Positions 26,728 to 36,447 of a stretch of DNA of 64,000 nt are shown here, one piece after another. A model generated the notes under the pieces. The model was not told where the DNA came from. It saw nothing but the letters and a program-made list of their open reading frames with translations, and did no database searches. Position 1 is the first letter of the stretch, and every line of letters starts with the position of its first letter. The stretch covers positions 1-64,000 of the forward strand of contig NZ_CP058908.1 of assembly GCF_021432765.1 (NCBI RefSeq). Direction: 5' to 3'. The translations under genes were made by a program, and so were the position numbers. The DNA comes from Pseudomonas phenolilytica. Lineage in GTDB: Bacteria > Pseudomonadota > Gammaproteobacteria > Pseudomonadales > Pseudomonadaceae.

Positions 26728-27177
26728 TCATCCGGCACGGAAGATCAGGTGATCCTCCCAATCCTCTTCGGCAACGCTGCCTTCAGCGAGCATCCGACCG
26801 GCTTGCGATATACGTTCGACGTGCACCGCGTTGCGGTCGCCACAGACGAGGTGGTGCCAGAGCGGCAGATCCTTGCCCTCGGCGACCAAACGGTAGGCGC
26901 AGGTCGGCGGCAACCATTTGAATTGCGCGGCATCCCGCGCATTGAGCTGGATGCAGTCCGGCACGCTGGCGCGGCGATTGGGGTAATCGCTGCAGCGACA
27001 GCTATCCAGATCCAGCAACTTGCAGGCGATGCGCGTGTAATAGACGCTGCCGTCTTCCTCGTCTTCGAGCTTCTGCAGGCAGCACAGACCACAGCCGTCG
27101 CACAGCGACTCCCACTCCTCGGCGTCGAGTTCGGCAAGAGTTTTGCGCTTCCAGAAGGGTTCGACTTTGGCGGCCAT
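26728..27177 (-). CDS. ycgN: UPF0260 family cysteine-cluster protein YcgN
   Basis: 149 residues from the ATG at 27177 ([14 protein letters not shown]). The cysteine cluster [11 protein letters not shown] followed by [14 protein letters not shown] and a later Cys suggests an iron or zinc binding site (CxxCxxCC family). The role is unsettled in the literature I know. In Pseudomonas it lies near rnd and ycgL, as here. The longer frame to 27234 was not used because conserved sequence begins at this methionine. Confidence 0.88.
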   Translation of the reverse strand: MAAKVEPFWKRKTLAELDAEEWESLCDGCGLCCLQKLEDEEDGSVYYTRIACKLLDLDSCRCSDYPNRRASVPDCIQLNARDAAQFKWLPPTCAYRLVAEGKDLPLWHHLVCGDRNAVHVERISQAGRMLAEGSVAEEDWEDHLIFRAG

Positions 27178-27295
27178 TACGACTGAGGTTCCCGGCAAAA
27201 CTGCGAGTCTAGCCCTTGGCCCGTGACGGGCCAAGGGCGGCCGGATGGCGTGCTACTCGGGCCGCCGGGCGCGGCCCGGGTAGCACGCGGGATCA

Positions 27296-27691
27296 TTACT
27301 GGTCGAGCATCTGACGATGGCTGCGCATCTGCTCGAGCATCTGCTCCATGTGCTGAATACGCAGATCGAGCATCTCCTTGGTCGGCGCGCCCATCATGCC
27401 CCCGCCCATCATGCCCTTGCCGCCCTTCATGCCCATGCCTGGACCGCCAGCCATCGGGCAGCCGCCTATCATGCCCATGCCGGATTGCATGCTCTGCCAG
27501 TGTTCGGCCTGCAGTTTCTGCCGTTCCTGCGGGGTCTTTGCCGCCTGCCAGGCCTGCCGATACTCCTGCATCTGCTGCCAGTGCTGCTGCCAGGCCGCGG
27601 AATTGTCGGCCGCGGCCGGTGCGTCTTGCGCCTGGGCCGTCAGCGCCAGGCCAGCGAACAGGGAACCGAGTAACCACGATTGGATGTTCAT
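27296..27691 (-). CDS. Exported Gly/Met-rich small protein
   Basis: 131 residues with a signal peptide ending AQA|QDA. A Gln/Trp-rich helix (AWQQHWQQMQEYRQAWQAAK) is followed by a low-complexity Gly-Met stretch with one Cys (about residues 70-100, GMGMIGGCPMAGG) and a C-terminal Met-rich helix. The outer helices resemble the Spy/CpxP style, and the Met-rich centre suggests Cu(I) or Ag(I) binding; both are inference. It stands between ycgN and ycgL. Confidence 0.65.
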   Translation of the reverse strand: MNIQSWLLGSLFAGLALTAQAQDAPAAADNSAAWQQHWQQMQEYRQAWQAAKTPQERQKLQAEHWQSMQSGMGMIGGCPMAGGPGMGMKGGKGMMGGGMMGAPTKEMLDLRIQHMEQMLEQMRSHRQMLDQ

Positions 27692-27780
27692 GAACCGTCT
27701 CCTTTGTTCAGGGGACTTTCAGCATAGGCCCGAAAACCGCTCGCAACCCGATCCAGGTCAAGCTCGACTGCGTAACGTTG

Positions 27781-28074
27781 TCACAGCGGATCGTTCATGC
27801 GCAGCAGCTCTTCGGGCAGGTGCTCGATGTAATCGTCTTCGGCCGGCGGCATCTGCAGGTGGTAGCCCTGCGTCTCGAGATTGGCCAGTACCTTGGCGAT
27901 GTCCTCGCGCGCCAGCTGGCGCTCCGGCGTCAGTACCAGTTCGAACGCGAGCTGTGGCGTGCCGAATGCGGCGAGCAGCCCCTCGGGCACGCGAGAGAGC
28001 GCGTCGCGCTTGTCGACGTACAGGTACATCCCGTTCTTGCGCAGACTTTTATAGATGGAGCAGATGCGTTTCAT
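27781..28074 (-). CDS. ycgL: YcgL domain protein
   Basis: 97 residues from the ATG at 28074 ([24 protein letters not shown]), a short alpha/beta family of unknown role. It overlaps the rnd stop by four bases (ATGA), so it is coupled to RNase D. This conserved pairing suggests a link to RNA metabolism. Confidence 0.93.
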   Translation of the reverse strand: MKRICSIYKSLRKNGMYLYVDKRDALSRVPEGLLAAFGTPQLAFELVLTPERQLAREDIAKVLANLETQGYHLQMPPAEDDYIEHLPEELLRMNDPL

Positions 28075-29198
28075 GATGGCGATTTTTCCAGTACGTCGAG
28101 CAATGCCTGCCCCATGCGCTCGCGGCGCCAACCGCGCAGCGACTCGGGGAGACTGTAGGGACCGTCGGGATAGCCGCTCTTGAGCAGCGCCTCGAGAATT
28201 TTCTTGCGCAGCATGATCTCCGGCGCGATATCCAATTCCTTCGCCGTGCGCTGGCCGACCGCACGCAGCTTCTTCAATACGGACGCCGCTTCCAGCGGTA
28301 ACGGCTCGGGTAACGCGGCAGGCCATTCCTGCGCCGGCAGCGCGGCGGCCTGGCGAATCAGCTCGAGCAGCGCCTCGCCATCCTGGCGCACCGTGCGCGG
28401 ATGCATGTCTTCGATACGCGCCAGCGCTACCAAGTCCTTCGGTTGCGTGCGCGCCAGCGGCCACAGGCTCGCCTCGCGCAGGATGCGGTTGCGCGGCTGA
28501 TTGCGCGCACGCGCCTGTCGCTCGCGCCAGGCCGTCAGTACACGCAGCACGGCAAGTTGCTGCGGTCGCAATCGCCAGGCCTGTTTGACCTCGCGATATG
28601 CTTCGTCCGGATCGGTTTCACGCTGCAGGTTGGCAACCAGCTCGGCGCCATCCTCTATCACCCAGCGCCGCTTGTCTTCGCTGAGGCGCGGCAGCAGCGC
28701 GGCATACAGTTCGGCCAGATGTTGCACATCTTCCGCCGCGTAGCGCATCTGCATCTCGCTCAGCGGGCGCTGCAGCCAGTCGGAGCGGGTTTCATCCTTC
28801 GGCAGATCAAGTCCCAGCACCGCGTGCACCAGGCGCGAATAGCCCATGGAAAAGCCGAGATTGAGGTAGCCGCCGGCCAGCTGCGTATCGAACAGCGGTG
28901 CCGGCAGTTGCCCGGTCAGACGCGACAGCACCTCGAGGTCCTCACCGCAGGCGTGCAACACCTTGACCACGGCAGTGTCCTGCAACAGCCCGGCGAACGG
29001 CTGCCAGTCCTTTATTGTCAGCGGATCGATCAGATAGGCGCATTGCCCATCGCCGATCTGCACCAGACCGGCGATCGGGTAGAAGGTGTCGACGCGCATG
29101 AACTCGGTATCGAGCGCCACGAAGGGCAATTGCCGCCACTCGGCGCACAGGCGGGCCAGATGCGCATCATCCAGGACCCATTGAGTTTCGATGGCCAC
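28071..29198 (-). CDS. rnd: Ribonuclease D
   Basis: 375 residues from a GTG at 29198 with AAGGAGGG upstream. It is a 3'-5' exoribonuclease that trims tRNA precursors. DEDD motifs are visible: [11 protein letters not shown] (Asp-Glu), [11 protein letters not shown] (Asp) and [13 protein letters not shown] (Tyr...Asp). An HRDC domain follows (about 210-290, [14 protein letters not shown]). The reading frame extends upstream to 30086 antisense to sseA; that part is not coding. It is transcribed with ycgL. Confidence 0.96.
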   Translation of the reverse strand: MAIETQWVLDDAHLARLCAEWRQLPFVALDTEFMRVDTFYPIAGLVQIGDGQCAYLIDPLTIKDWQPFAGLLQDTAVVKVLHACGEDLEVLSRLTGQLPAPLFDTQLAGGYLNLGFSMGYSRLVHAVLGLDLPKDETRSDWLQRPLSEMQMRYAAEDVQHLAELYAALLPRLSEDKRRWVIEDGAELVANLQRETDPDEAYREVKQAWRLRPQQLAVLRVLTAWRERQARARNQPRNRILREASLWPLARTQPKDLVALARIEDMHPRTVRQDGEALLELIRQAAALPAQEWPAALPEPLPLEAASVLKKLRAVGQRTAKELDIAPEIMLRKKILEALLKSGYPDGPYSLPESLRGWRRERMGQALLDVLEKSPS

Positions 29199-29342
29199 AC
29201 GGCCCTCCTTGATTCGGCTGACGACCGGCGCGCGGCCGAACGAGGCGCGCAGTATATATCGCGACTGCCGCGCGCCGGGGGCATTCATCGGGCGCTCACG
29301 GCCTGCTAGTGTGCAGCACTCATCGCCGACCGGAGCCCGTCC

Positions 29343-30185
29343 ATGTCTCTTGCCCAACTCATCAGCGCGCAGCAACTGGCCGAACGCCTGCAGCAGCCGC
29401 AACTGCGCATTCTCGACTGCCGCTTCGCGCTGGAGGACCCGGCATACGGCCGACGTAGCCATGCGCAGAGCCATATTCCGGGAGCGCAGTTCGCCGATCT
29501 GGAGCAGGACCTTTCCGGCCCGGCGATCAACGGCGTGACCGGCCGCCATCCACTGCCAGAAGCCGCGGAGCTCGTAACCCGCCTGCGCAGCTGGGGAATC
29601 GATAACGACAGTCAGATCGTGCTGTACGACGACGGCCCCGGCGCGTTTGCCGCACGCGCCTGGTGGCTGCTGGCCTGGCTCGGCAAGCACGAAGACGTGT
29701 TCGTGCTTGATGGTGGTTTCAAGGCGTGGAGCGCGGCCAGCCTGCCACTCGACACACAGCCAGCCATGGCACGGAACGGCAACTTCTCCGGCGCGCCCGA
29801 CAATCGTCTGATCATCGAGGCGCAGCAGCTGCTTGCCCAACTCGACACGCTCGACCAACCACTGCTGGACGCGCGCGCGCTGCCGCGCTTTCGCGGCGAA
29901 GTCGAGCCGATCGACCCGGTTGCCGGGCATATCCCCGGGGCGATCTGCGCGCCGTTCACCGACAACCTCGCGGCCGACGGGCGCTTCCTTAGCCCGGCGC
30001 AGCTGCGCGAACGCTTCGCAAGCCTGCTGCACGGCTATACCGGCGAGGTGATCGCCTACTGCGGCTCGGGCGTGACCGCCTGCCACAACCTGTTCGCCCT
30101 GAGTCTGGCGGGTTATCCGCTGGGACGACTGTATCCCGGCTCGTGGAGCGAGTGGATCACCGACCCCGCCCGGCCGCGTGCCTGA
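29343..30185 (+). CDS. sseA: Thiosulfate/3-mercaptopyruvate sulfurtransferase
   Basis: 280 residues with two rhodanese domains. The first (about 1-140) is structural; the second carries the active-site loop CGSGVTACHN with its catalytic Cys. CGSGVTA is the mercaptopyruvate-type loop. It is divergent from rnd and likely cytoplasmic, with no signal peptide. The start at 29343 follows a GGAGCCC site. Confidence 0.92.
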   Translation: MSLAQLISAQQLAERLQQPQLRILDCRFALEDPAYGRRSHAQSHIPGAQFADLEQDLSGPAINGVTGRHPLPEAAELVTRLRSWGIDNDSQIVLYDDGPGAFAARAWWLLAWLGKHEDVFVLDGGFKAWSAASLPLDTQPAMARNGNFSGAPDNRLIIEAQQLLAQLDTLDQPLLDARALPRFRGEVEPIDPVAGHIPGAICAPFTDNLAADGRFLSPAQLRERFASLLHGYTGEVIAYCGSGVTACHNLFALSLAGYPLGRLYPGSWSEWITDPARPRA

Positions 30186-30252
30186 CGGCGCGCCACCAGA
30201 CCGATCAGTCAGTTTCGGAATATTCGGTTTTCACCCTAAACTCGTGTTTTTT

Positions 30253-30269
30253 CACGACCGATCGTCGTG
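30253..30269. promoter_or_regulatory. Palindrome upstream of fadL-like gene
   Basis: CACGAC-CGATC-GTCGTG is a perfect dyad about 90 bases upstream of the ATG. It could be an operator for a fatty-acid-responsive repressor. The regulator is unknown. Confidence 0.35.
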
Positions 30270-30356
30270 TGATTTACGAAAAATTGCACTGTTTCATTTG
30301 CGGCTCGTCAGAAAAGATTGCTAGGTTCCGGCGCGTTTTTTCTAAGGAGTACAACA

Positions 30357-31604
30357 ATGAAAACAACATGGTTGAAGACCGCTCTAGCCTTGGCCGTGGG
30401 CGCAATGTCCAGCCAGACCATGGCCGCTGGTTTCGCCCTGAACGAACAGAGCATCAGCGGCATGGGCACCTCCTACGCCGGCCGATCATCTTCGGCTGAC
30501 GACGCCACCACCCTGTTCGGCAACCCGGCCGGCATGTCCCGCCTGACCCGTGAAGAAGTCAGCTTCGGCGCAGCGGCGATCGAGGCCAACTCGGATATCG
30601 ACGACACCAGCAGCTTTCCGGCGACCGGCTCCAATGATGGCGATATGGTGCCAGCGACCGCTGTGCCGATGGGTTATTACGTCAATCCGATCGACGACAA
30701 GTGGGCACTGGGCGTCGGCATCTATGTGCCGTTCGGTCTGGCGACCGATTACGAAAGCGGCTTCCAGGGGCGTTTTTTCGGCGATTACAGTGAGGTTCGC
30801 GTAATCACCGTGCAGCCGACCATCAGCTACCGTTTCAACGACAAACTGTCGTTCGGTATCGGTCCGACCCTCAACCGCATCGATGGCGAGCTGCAGAGCG
30901 CCACACTCAACGGCGGCCGGGTCAAGGTCAAAGGTGATGACACCGCCGTCGGCTTCAATGCGGGGGTGCTCTATGAGTTCACGCCGCACACGCGTATGGG
31001 CGTGACCTACCACTCGAAGGTCGAATACACCCTTGAAGGCGATACCAAGCTCAGCGGAGCAGGCTTCGGTCCGTTCGCCGGCAAGTACGACGCCTCCCTG
31101 GATCTGACCACCCCGGAATCGGTCGACGTCTCCCTGACTCACGAGCTGAATGACCGTTGGACCCTGTACGCAGGCGCGATGTGGACACGCTGGAGCCGTT
31201 TCGAGGCGATTGTCATCGAGAACGAGTCGCTTCCGGGCCCGCTGCAAGGTGGCAGTCTGGACCCGATCATCGAAGAGCAGGACTGGCACGACACCTGGTC
31301 CTATGCGCTGGGTGCAGCCTTCAAGCTGAACCAGCAATGGACCCTGCGCAGCGGCCTGGCCTTCGATCAGAGCCCGACCAACAACACCCACCGTTCGCCA
31401 CGCATCCCATCCGGCGACCGTACGGCGGTAAGCTTCGGTGTGGCTTGGGACCCAACCGAGGACGTCACGGTCGATCTGGCCTACTCCTACCTGTGGGAAG
31501 AAGACACCAAGATTCGCCGTAGCAGCCCCACCCGTGGTGTCTACAACGCCACCTACGAAAACAGCGCCCACGGTTTTGGCGCTTCGTTGAGCTACCGCTT
31601 CTGA
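30357..31604 (+). CDS. fadL: Outer membrane long-chain fatty acid transporter, FadL family
   Basis: 415 residues from the ATG at 30357 with AAGGAG upstream. The signal peptide ends TMA|AGFALNEQS. The N-terminal hatch NEQSISGMGTSYAGRSSSADDATTLFGNPAGM is the OMPP1/FadL signature. A beta barrel follows, ending SLSYRF with terminal Phe. It takes up long-chain fatty acids or other hydrophobic compounds. Pseudomonas carry several paralogues, so the exact substrate is open. Confidence 0.92.
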   Translation: MKTTWLKTALALAVGAMSSQTMAAGFALNEQSISGMGTSYAGRSSSADDATTLFGNPAGMSRLTREEVSFGAAAIEANSDIDDTSSFPATGSNDGDMVPATAVPMGYYVNPIDDKWALGVGIYVPFGLATDYESGFQGRFFGDYSEVRVITVQPTISYRFNDKLSFGIGPTLNRIDGELQSATLNGGRVKVKGDDTAVGFNAGVLYEFTPHTRMGVTYHSKVEYTLEGDTKLSGAGFGPFAGKYDASLDLTTPESVDVSLTHELNDRWTLYAGAMWTRWSRFEAIVIENESLPGPLQGGSLDPIIEEQDWHDTWSYALGAAFKLNQQWTLRSGLAFDQSPTNNTHRSPRIPSGDRTAVSFGVAWDPTEDVTVDLAYSYLWEEDTKIRRSSPTRGVYNATYENSAHGFGASLSYRF

Positions 31605-31605
31605 T

Positions 31606-31634
31606 GCAAAAAAAGCCCCGGTCCTACCGGGGCT
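31606..31634. terminator. Bidirectional terminator
   Basis: AAAAAAAGCCCCGG-loop-CCGGGGCTTTTTG between the fadL-like gene and the convergent glutathione peroxidase gene. Confidence 0.9.
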
Positions 31635-31641
31635 TTTTGTT

Positions 31642-32190
31642 TCAGCGCTGTAGCGCCTGCTCCACCGCCGCCAGCAGACGCGGGTCGTCTGGCTTCACTT
31701 TGCTGGGAAAGTACGCCACCACCTGGCCGTGGCGGTCTACGACGTACTTGTAGAAGTTCCAGCGCGGCGCCACGCCGGCCTGTTCGGCGAGTTGGCGAAA
31801 CAGCGGCGTAGCATCGCTGCCGCGCACCGGCTGCGTCTGCGTCATGGCGAAGGTCACGCCGTAGTTCACATAGCACACCTCGGCCGTCTCGGCCTCGTCA
31901 TCGGATTCCTGAAAGAAATCGTCCGACGGCACGCCCAGCACTTCCAGCCCCTGGCCTTTGTAGCGCTGGTAAAGCGCCTCGAGCCCCTTGAACTGAGGTG
32001 TGAAACCGCAGTGGCTGGCGGTATTGACGACGACCAGCGCTTTACCTTGGAACTGCCGGCAAAGATCGATGGTTTCCTTCGAACGCAGCTTGGGCAGTTC
32101 GTGCTGCAGCAATGCCGGGCATTCACTGGCCACCGCCGAAACAATGGGTGATGTCAGTGCAAGCAAAGCGACGAGGGTCAGGGCCTTCAT
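31642..32190 (-). CDS. Glutathione peroxidase family protein, exported
   Basis: 182 residues with a signal peptide ([21 protein letters not shown]). The catalytic Cys61 lies in [20 protein letters not shown], with Gln and the [14 protein letters not shown] motif later. It is a Cys-type thiol peroxidase, probably using thioredoxin-like donors in the periplasm. Convergent with the fadL-like gene. Confidence 0.92.
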   Translation of the reverse strand: MKALTLVALLALTSPIVSAVASECPALLQHELPKLRSKETIDLCRQFQGKALVVVNTASHCGFTPQFKGLEALYQRYKGQGLEVLGVPSDDFFQESDDEAETAEVCYVNYGVTFAMTQTQPVRGSDATPLFRQLAEQAGVAPRWNFYKYVVDRHGQVVAYFPSKVKPDDPRLLAAVEQALQR

Positions 32191-32402
32191 GGCTGATCTC
32201 CGCAGGGTTGGATGTCCACGCTACTCCGCCGCAGGTTAACGGGCAAATCGCAGCAACCGTGCCGCTGGTGCGACCAAACCGATCGAGCAGCAGCTAGACA
32301 CTCGTTCCAGGGCTGCTCGCCTGCGCCAAACTGTGCACTGCTGCACAGCGACAGAATTGGCAGATGATACTTTCGCGCCCCTCATTACCAGAGGGACCTG
32401 CC

Positions 32403-32774
32403 GTGAAAACGCTCATCCAGACTGCCGTTCTGGCACTTGCCGCGACCATCGCCTCCAACACCTTCGCCGACGACGGCGCCGCACCGGTTCACGGCGTTCC
32501 GTCTCGCACGCTGACCGAGGCCGTCGCCAATTTCTCCGAATACAACCAGCGACTCGAAAAAGCGCTGGCACAAGAACCGACAGCGGAACGCCTGCAGGAA
32601 ATCCACGAGCTGACCTACACGCTGCAAAACGCGCTGGAAAAGATCAACGAAGATATGGACGGCCTGACTGACACGCTCGAAGAGATTCACATCAGCTCGG
32701 AAGCTCAACAAGCCGACGCGGTACGGGAGCACGCAAACGAATTCCTGAAGACCGCACGCACCGTTATCAAGTAA
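32403..32774 (+). CDS. Small exported helical protein (DUF6746-like)
   Basis: 123 residues from a GTG at 32403. The signal peptide ends NTFA|DDGA. The mature part is helical and acidic (LTEAVANFSEYNQRLEKALAQEPTAERLQEIHELTYTLQNALEK). It resembles a small periplasmic family seen in Pseudomonas; the family name is from memory. It is followed by a terminator. Confidence 0.7.
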   Translation: MKTLIQTAVLALAATIASNTFADDGAAPVHGVPSRTLTEAVANFSEYNQRLEKALAQEPTAERLQEIHELTYTLQNALEKINEDMDGLTDTLEEIHISSEAQQADAVREHANEFLKTARTVIK

Positions 32775-32788
32775 GCGCAGCAGCATGA

Positions 32789-32818
32789 AAAAGCCCGTCG
32801 ATCTGACGGGCTTTTCTT
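32789..32818. terminator. Rho-independent terminator
   Basis: AAAAGCCCGTC-loop-GACGGGCTTTTCTT after the small exported protein gene, facing the convergent lipoprotein gene. Confidence 0.88.
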
Positions 32819-32824
32819 CCGAGC

Positions 32825-33262
32825 TTAGCGCCCGACGTCAGGGGCCACGGGCAGGATGTCGAAGCCGACATCGTTACCGCTGATAACACGAAATTCCAGC
32901 GTTTGCCCTGCCACGACCTTCGCCAGCTTCTCGCGGCGCAGACTCAGCTTGCCGCACAGACTGTCATCCAGCGGGTCAGTGCCGATGCCGACGATACGAG
33001 CGCCCGCTGGCACCTGAAAGCGCACCCGCTCACCGACATGAATGCGCGCCGCCAGTTCTCTGTCGATCAGCAGCGCGATGTAACAACCGCCACCGCGCCA
33101 GCCGAAATCCCGTGTGACCACTATCTCGCCGGCATTATCCAGTGGTTGCTGGAAGGCCAGGACGCGCTCCGCGGGCACCGGCTTGATTTCTTCCGGTTGC
33201 GGTTGCCACGACGAGCAGCCCGCCAGCATCAGCAGGCAGGAAACGGCAGACAGCAGGCGCAT
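32825..33262 (-). CDS. Hypothetical lipoprotein
   Basis: 145 residues from the ATG at 33262. The lipobox LLMLAGC gives Cys14 as lipidation site. The mature part is beta-rich with RVLAFQQPLDNAGEIVVTRDFGW and GGCYIALLIDRELAARIHVGERVRFQVPAGA. It resembles lipoproteins annotated as hypothetical in Pseudomonas, and no function is known. Length looks complete. Confidence 0.8.
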   Translation of the reverse strand: MRLLSAVSCLLMLAGCSSWQPQPEEIKPVPAERVLAFQQPLDNAGEIVVTRDFGWRGGGCYIALLIDRELAARIHVGERVRFQVPAGARIVGIGTDPLDDSLCGKLSLRREKLAKVVAGQTLEFRVISGNDVGFDILPVAPDVGR

Positions 33263-33361
33263 GGGCGAATCCTCGGCGACACAGCGAAGCGACAAGCCTA
33301 GGCCAAGCATTGATCGCCAGCACGCAAAAAGCGCGGCCGCTCTGCGCGTTACCAGGTGAGG

Positions 33362-33556
33362 TCAGGCGCCGGGCCCGCTGGAACCATCGTTGCCGAGGAT
33401 ATCGGGATCGTCCGGCAGCACTTCGGGCTCCCGATCATCCTCGATCGGAGGAGACGGCTTGTCGTCGAAATCCGGATCCTCACCGGGATTTTTCTCGCCG
33501 GCGTTCGTCATCGTCACATCGGGTTCTTCGTTCGGCTGATCGTCGTTGCGACTCAT
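33362..33556 (-). CDS. Small acidic, disordered protein
   Basis: 64 residues from the ATG at 33556 (MSRNDDQPNEEPDVTMTNAGEK). It is almost entirely Asp, Glu, Pro and Asn, so disordered. No family known. A longer frame to 33607 is possible. The gap 33557-33892 upstream contains nothing I can support. Confidence 0.5.
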   Translation of the reverse strand: MSRNDDQPNEEPDVTMTNAGEKNPGEDPDFDDKPSPPIEDDREPEVLPDDPDILGNDGSSGPGA

Positions 33557-33892
33557 GGCGTCCTCGGGTCTGCGGGTTCGGCTGTCGATAGCCATTGGAG
33601 ACGGCAAACCGCGCGACGTTCGGCATGCCTCCTGCCGGCGGTCAGAAGGCTGCCGCTTGCGACGTCTCGCCGACCAGGACTAAAGCGCTGCGGGCGGCAG
33701 TCTGCTGGCCGCGAATTTCGTATCCAAGTCGACCATTTCCACGCCTGAAGGCAGACGAGGCAAGCCACACGTGGCGCCGGGCTGCGCCGACGCTGCGGGG
33801 TTTCGCCGAAACGTGCGACCACGCTTCCGATTGCACTGCCCTGGCGGCTCCACCACACTGGCCGCTCACACCCAACCGCAGTCGGAGATTCC

Positions 33893-34291
33893 ATGCAGAC
33901 ACTCACCCCCCAATCCCGCGCGGCCATTCTCGAAAACCCGGACGCCCTGGAATGCACCCTGTACCGCCCCGACGAATACGACGAGGAAGCGGAAGAACAG
34001 GACCTCGGCGACGCGCGCATCATCATTAGCGGCCCCTTTGAAGCACCTGCCGAATGGGACGCCAAGGACCGTGACGACTATTTCGACGGTACCGCGCCGG
34101 AAGCCTTTGTCGTCGCTCGCATCGCCTGCGAAGCCGCGCCTGGCTCCGGCGCCTACTTCACCGTCGTGCCTGGCGACTATGCGGCCGTCACCGAGCAGCC
34201 GGGCAAGGTCTCGATGTTCTATGTCTGGGACTGCCTGAGCGACGCCGAAGGTCAGTACGTCCTGATCCGCGAGGAAGAAGAGCAGCTCTGA
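33893..34291 (+). CDS. Hypothetical acidic protein
   Basis: 132 residues, strongly acidic (pI low), beginning MQTLTPQSRAAILENPDALECTLY and ending EEEEQL. It is mixed alpha/beta with no signal peptide. GGAGATTCC precedes the ATG. No family recognised. It is followed by an intergenic repeat cluster. Confidence 0.7.
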   Translation: MQTLTPQSRAAILENPDALECTLYRPDEYDEEAEEQDLGDARIIISGPFEAPAEWDAKDRDDYFDGTAPEAFVVARIACEAAPGSGAYFTVVPGDYAAVTEQPGKVSMFYVWDCLSDAEGQYVLIREEEEQL

Positions 34292-34319
34292 TCACACCGC
34301 GTCCGCCGTTCGGCATTTC

Positions 34320-34388
34320 GGTGGATGTAAAAAGCGGCATCCACCCTACGGGTTCACAACGGACCGTAGGGTGGGCTTCAGCCCACCC
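34320..34388. repeat. Intergenic palindromic repeat cluster
   Basis: Three hairpins in a row: GGTGGATG/CATCCACC (34320-34345), CCCTACGG/CCGTAGGG (34344-34371) and GTGGGC-TTCA-GCCCAC (about 34371-34386). This is the style of dispersed REP-type repeats between Pseudomonas genes. Only one cluster was noticed in the window. Confidence 0.65.
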
Positions 34389-34521
34389 ATGAACCGCAAC
34401 ACTACCGGCCGACTGAATCCGTCCTTCGAAGCGGTACGCCCTTCGGCTACCCGTACCGACCGCGTAACCCTGCTTCACTGTCTATTGCATACCTGCCCCA
34501 CCATCAACGACGAGGAATCCC

Positions 34522-35787
34522 ATGCGTTTGTTGATCAGCGCCTGGCAATCGCCGGTTTCTCGCATGAAGCTGGTCGCCGGCCTTCTGCTGCTGTTGGCCG
34601 CCCTGCTCTACGTCATCGCGACCCACTTCGAGGCCGCGCATCCCGCCTGGGGCTACCTCGCCTCGTTCGCCGAAGCGGCAATGGTCGGCGCAATCGCCGA
34701 CTGGTTCGCCGTCACCGCATTGTTTCGCCATCCGCTCGGCCTGCCGATCCCGCACACGGCGATCATTCCGCGCAGCAAGGCACGCATCGGGCAGAGCCTG
34801 TCGGGTTTCATCACCACGCATTTCCTCGCCACACCGCTGGTGCTGGCCAAGCTGCAGGAACTGGACCTCGCTGCGCGCCTGGCGGGTTGGCTGCGCCATC
34901 CGGCGAATGCCGAAGCGGTCGGCCGCCAGCTCACCGGGGTTGCGCATTTCGGCATCGCCGCGCTGCATGATGAGCGCGTGCGCGCCTTCGTCGAAGCCAA
35001 GGTCATCGGCCGCGTCCGCAAGTTCGACCTCGCCCCGCCGCTGGCCCAGGCGCTGCGCGTGCTGACCAGCCAGGGCCGGCATCAGGCGATGCTCGACGAG
35101 CTGATGTTGCGCCTGGATTCGATCATGCAGGACGAGGACACCCGCGCGCTGGTGGCGGACGCCATCAGCCGGGAGATCCGCACGCTGCGCTATCTGGGCC
35201 TGAGTCGCCCGGTCAGCGGCTGGTCAGCCAACAAGTTCGTAGACGGTCTGTCCGCGCTGATCGCCGAAATCGCCGCCGACCCGGAACATCTAATCCGCCA
35301 GCGCTTCGACGAGCACGTCGGCGAATACATCGAGCGCCTGGAACAGGACCCGGATTATGCGCTGGAAGTCGAACGCATCCTCGCGCAGCTGCTGGACCAC
35401 CCGGCCACCAGCACCTATTTCCGCGACCTCTGGGCGGAGCTGACGCAATGGCTGGAAAGCGATCTGGCCAGCACCGACTCACGCATCGGCCGACGCATCG
35501 TCGCGCTGTGCCGCGGCCTGGGCGACGGGCTGGCGGCCGACCAGGCCATGCGCAACTGGATCAACGAACAACTGCTGGCCGCCGCACCCGGCCTGCTGGA
35601 ACGCTATCGCGGGCAGATCGGCACCTACATCGCCGAACGCGTGGAGAACTGGGAAAGCCGCGAGCTGGTCGAGCAGCTGGAGCAGAGCGTCGGCAAGGAC
35701 CTGCAGTACATCCGCATCAACGGCACGCTGGTCGGCGGGCTGGTCGGGCTGCTGCTGCATGCGCTGACGCAGCTCGTCGCCGGTTGA
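34522..35787 (+). CDS. DUF445 family inner-membrane protein (YjiN-like)
   Basis: 421 residues. Two hydrophobic helices near the N-terminus (LVAGLLLLLAALLYVIA, then the WGYLASFAEAAMVGAIADWFAVTALFRHPLGLPIPHTAIIP signature) precede a long amphipathic helical region and a final membrane helix (LVGGLVGLLLHALTQL). The GAIADWFAVTALFRHPLG-type motif is diagnostic for DUF445. Function unknown. GAGGAATCCC precedes the start. Confidence 0.88.
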   Translation: MRLLISAWQSPVSRMKLVAGLLLLLAALLYVIATHFEAAHPAWGYLASFAEAAMVGAIADWFAVTALFRHPLGLPIPHTAIIPRSKARIGQSLSGFITTHFLATPLVLAKLQELDLAARLAGWLRHPANAEAVGRQLTGVAHFGIAALHDERVRAFVEAKVIGRVRKFDLAPPLAQALRVLTSQGRHQAMLDELMLRLDSIMQDEDTRALVADAISREIRTLRYLGLSRPVSGWSANKFVDGLSALIAEIAADPEHLIRQRFDEHVGEYIERLEQDPDYALEVERILAQLLDHPATSTYFRDLWAELTQWLESDLASTDSRIGRRIVALCRGLGDGLAADQAMRNWINEQLLAAAPGLLERYRGQIGTYIAERVENWESRELVEQLEQSVGKDLQYIRINGTLVGGLVGLLLHALTQLVAG

Positions 35788-35793
35788 AGCGCG

Positions 35794-36447
35794 TCAGGCG
35801 CTGCGCAGCCGCGCGCTGATCTGGCTGGCGCTGGCCGAACCGGAGAGGCGCTCGTCACAGCGCAGCGTCGCCGGCGTACCGCTCAGGTACCACAGGCGGT
35901 TGGCCAGCTCATCCGCATCGCGCGGGTCGTGGGTCACGCAGATCATCGCCATGTCGGGATGCTGATCCAGCAGACGGGTGATCAGCTGGCGCAGCTCGCC
36001 GGCGCGTTCGGCGTCCAGCGAGGCAAAGGGCTCGTCGAGCAGCAGCAGGTCGGGTTTGATCGCCAGGCTGCGCGCCAGCGCCGCGCGGCGCGCCATGCCC
36101 AGCGACAGCTGCTCCGGGAAGCAATCGCCAGCGCCAACAAGCCCCACCTCGGCCAGCAGCCGCTCGCTGTCCGCAGCACTGGCACCGACCATTGCAAGGT
36201 TCTGCCGCACCGTGCGCCAGGGCAGCAGGCGATGCTCCTGGAACAAATAGCCGACGCGTAGCTCCGCACGACGGCGGATCAGCGAGCTGAGCTGCGAATC
36301 GAGACCGGCAATGGCGTTGAGCAGCGTGGTCTTGCCGACACCGGATGGGCCGAGCAGACAGATGCGGTCGCCGGCGCGTACCTCGGCCTCGATCACGCCA
36401 AGTATCGGATGGCCGACGCCGGGGCCGTCCAAGCGTAGATCAAGCAT
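35794..36447 (-). CDS. ABC transporter ATP-binding protein
   Basis: 217 residues. Walker A GPSGVGKTT, Q-loop FQEHRLLPW, signature LSLGMARRAALARSL (variant of LSGGQ), Walker B LLLLDEPFASLD and switch His in CVTHDPRDADE. It belongs to the nitrate/sulfonate/taurine importer class. It is last in a three-gene minus-strand operon, overlapping the permease by eight bases. The substrate is not evident. Confidence 0.9.
   Translation of the reverse strand: MLDLRLDGPGVGHPILGVIEAEVRAGDRICLLGPSGVGKTTLLNAIAGLDSQLSSLIRRRAELRVGYLFQEHRLLPWRTVRQNLAMVGASAADSERLLAEVGLVGAGDCFPEQLSLGMARRAALARSLAIKPDLLLLDEPFASLDAERAGELRQLITRLLDQHPDMAMICVTHDPRDADELANRLWYLSGTPATLRCDERLSGSASASQISARLRSA

Noticed and set aside
29199..30086. 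N-terminal extension of rnd
   Set aside because: Antisense to sseA; the conserved RNase D start is the GTG at 29198 with a strong ribosome site.
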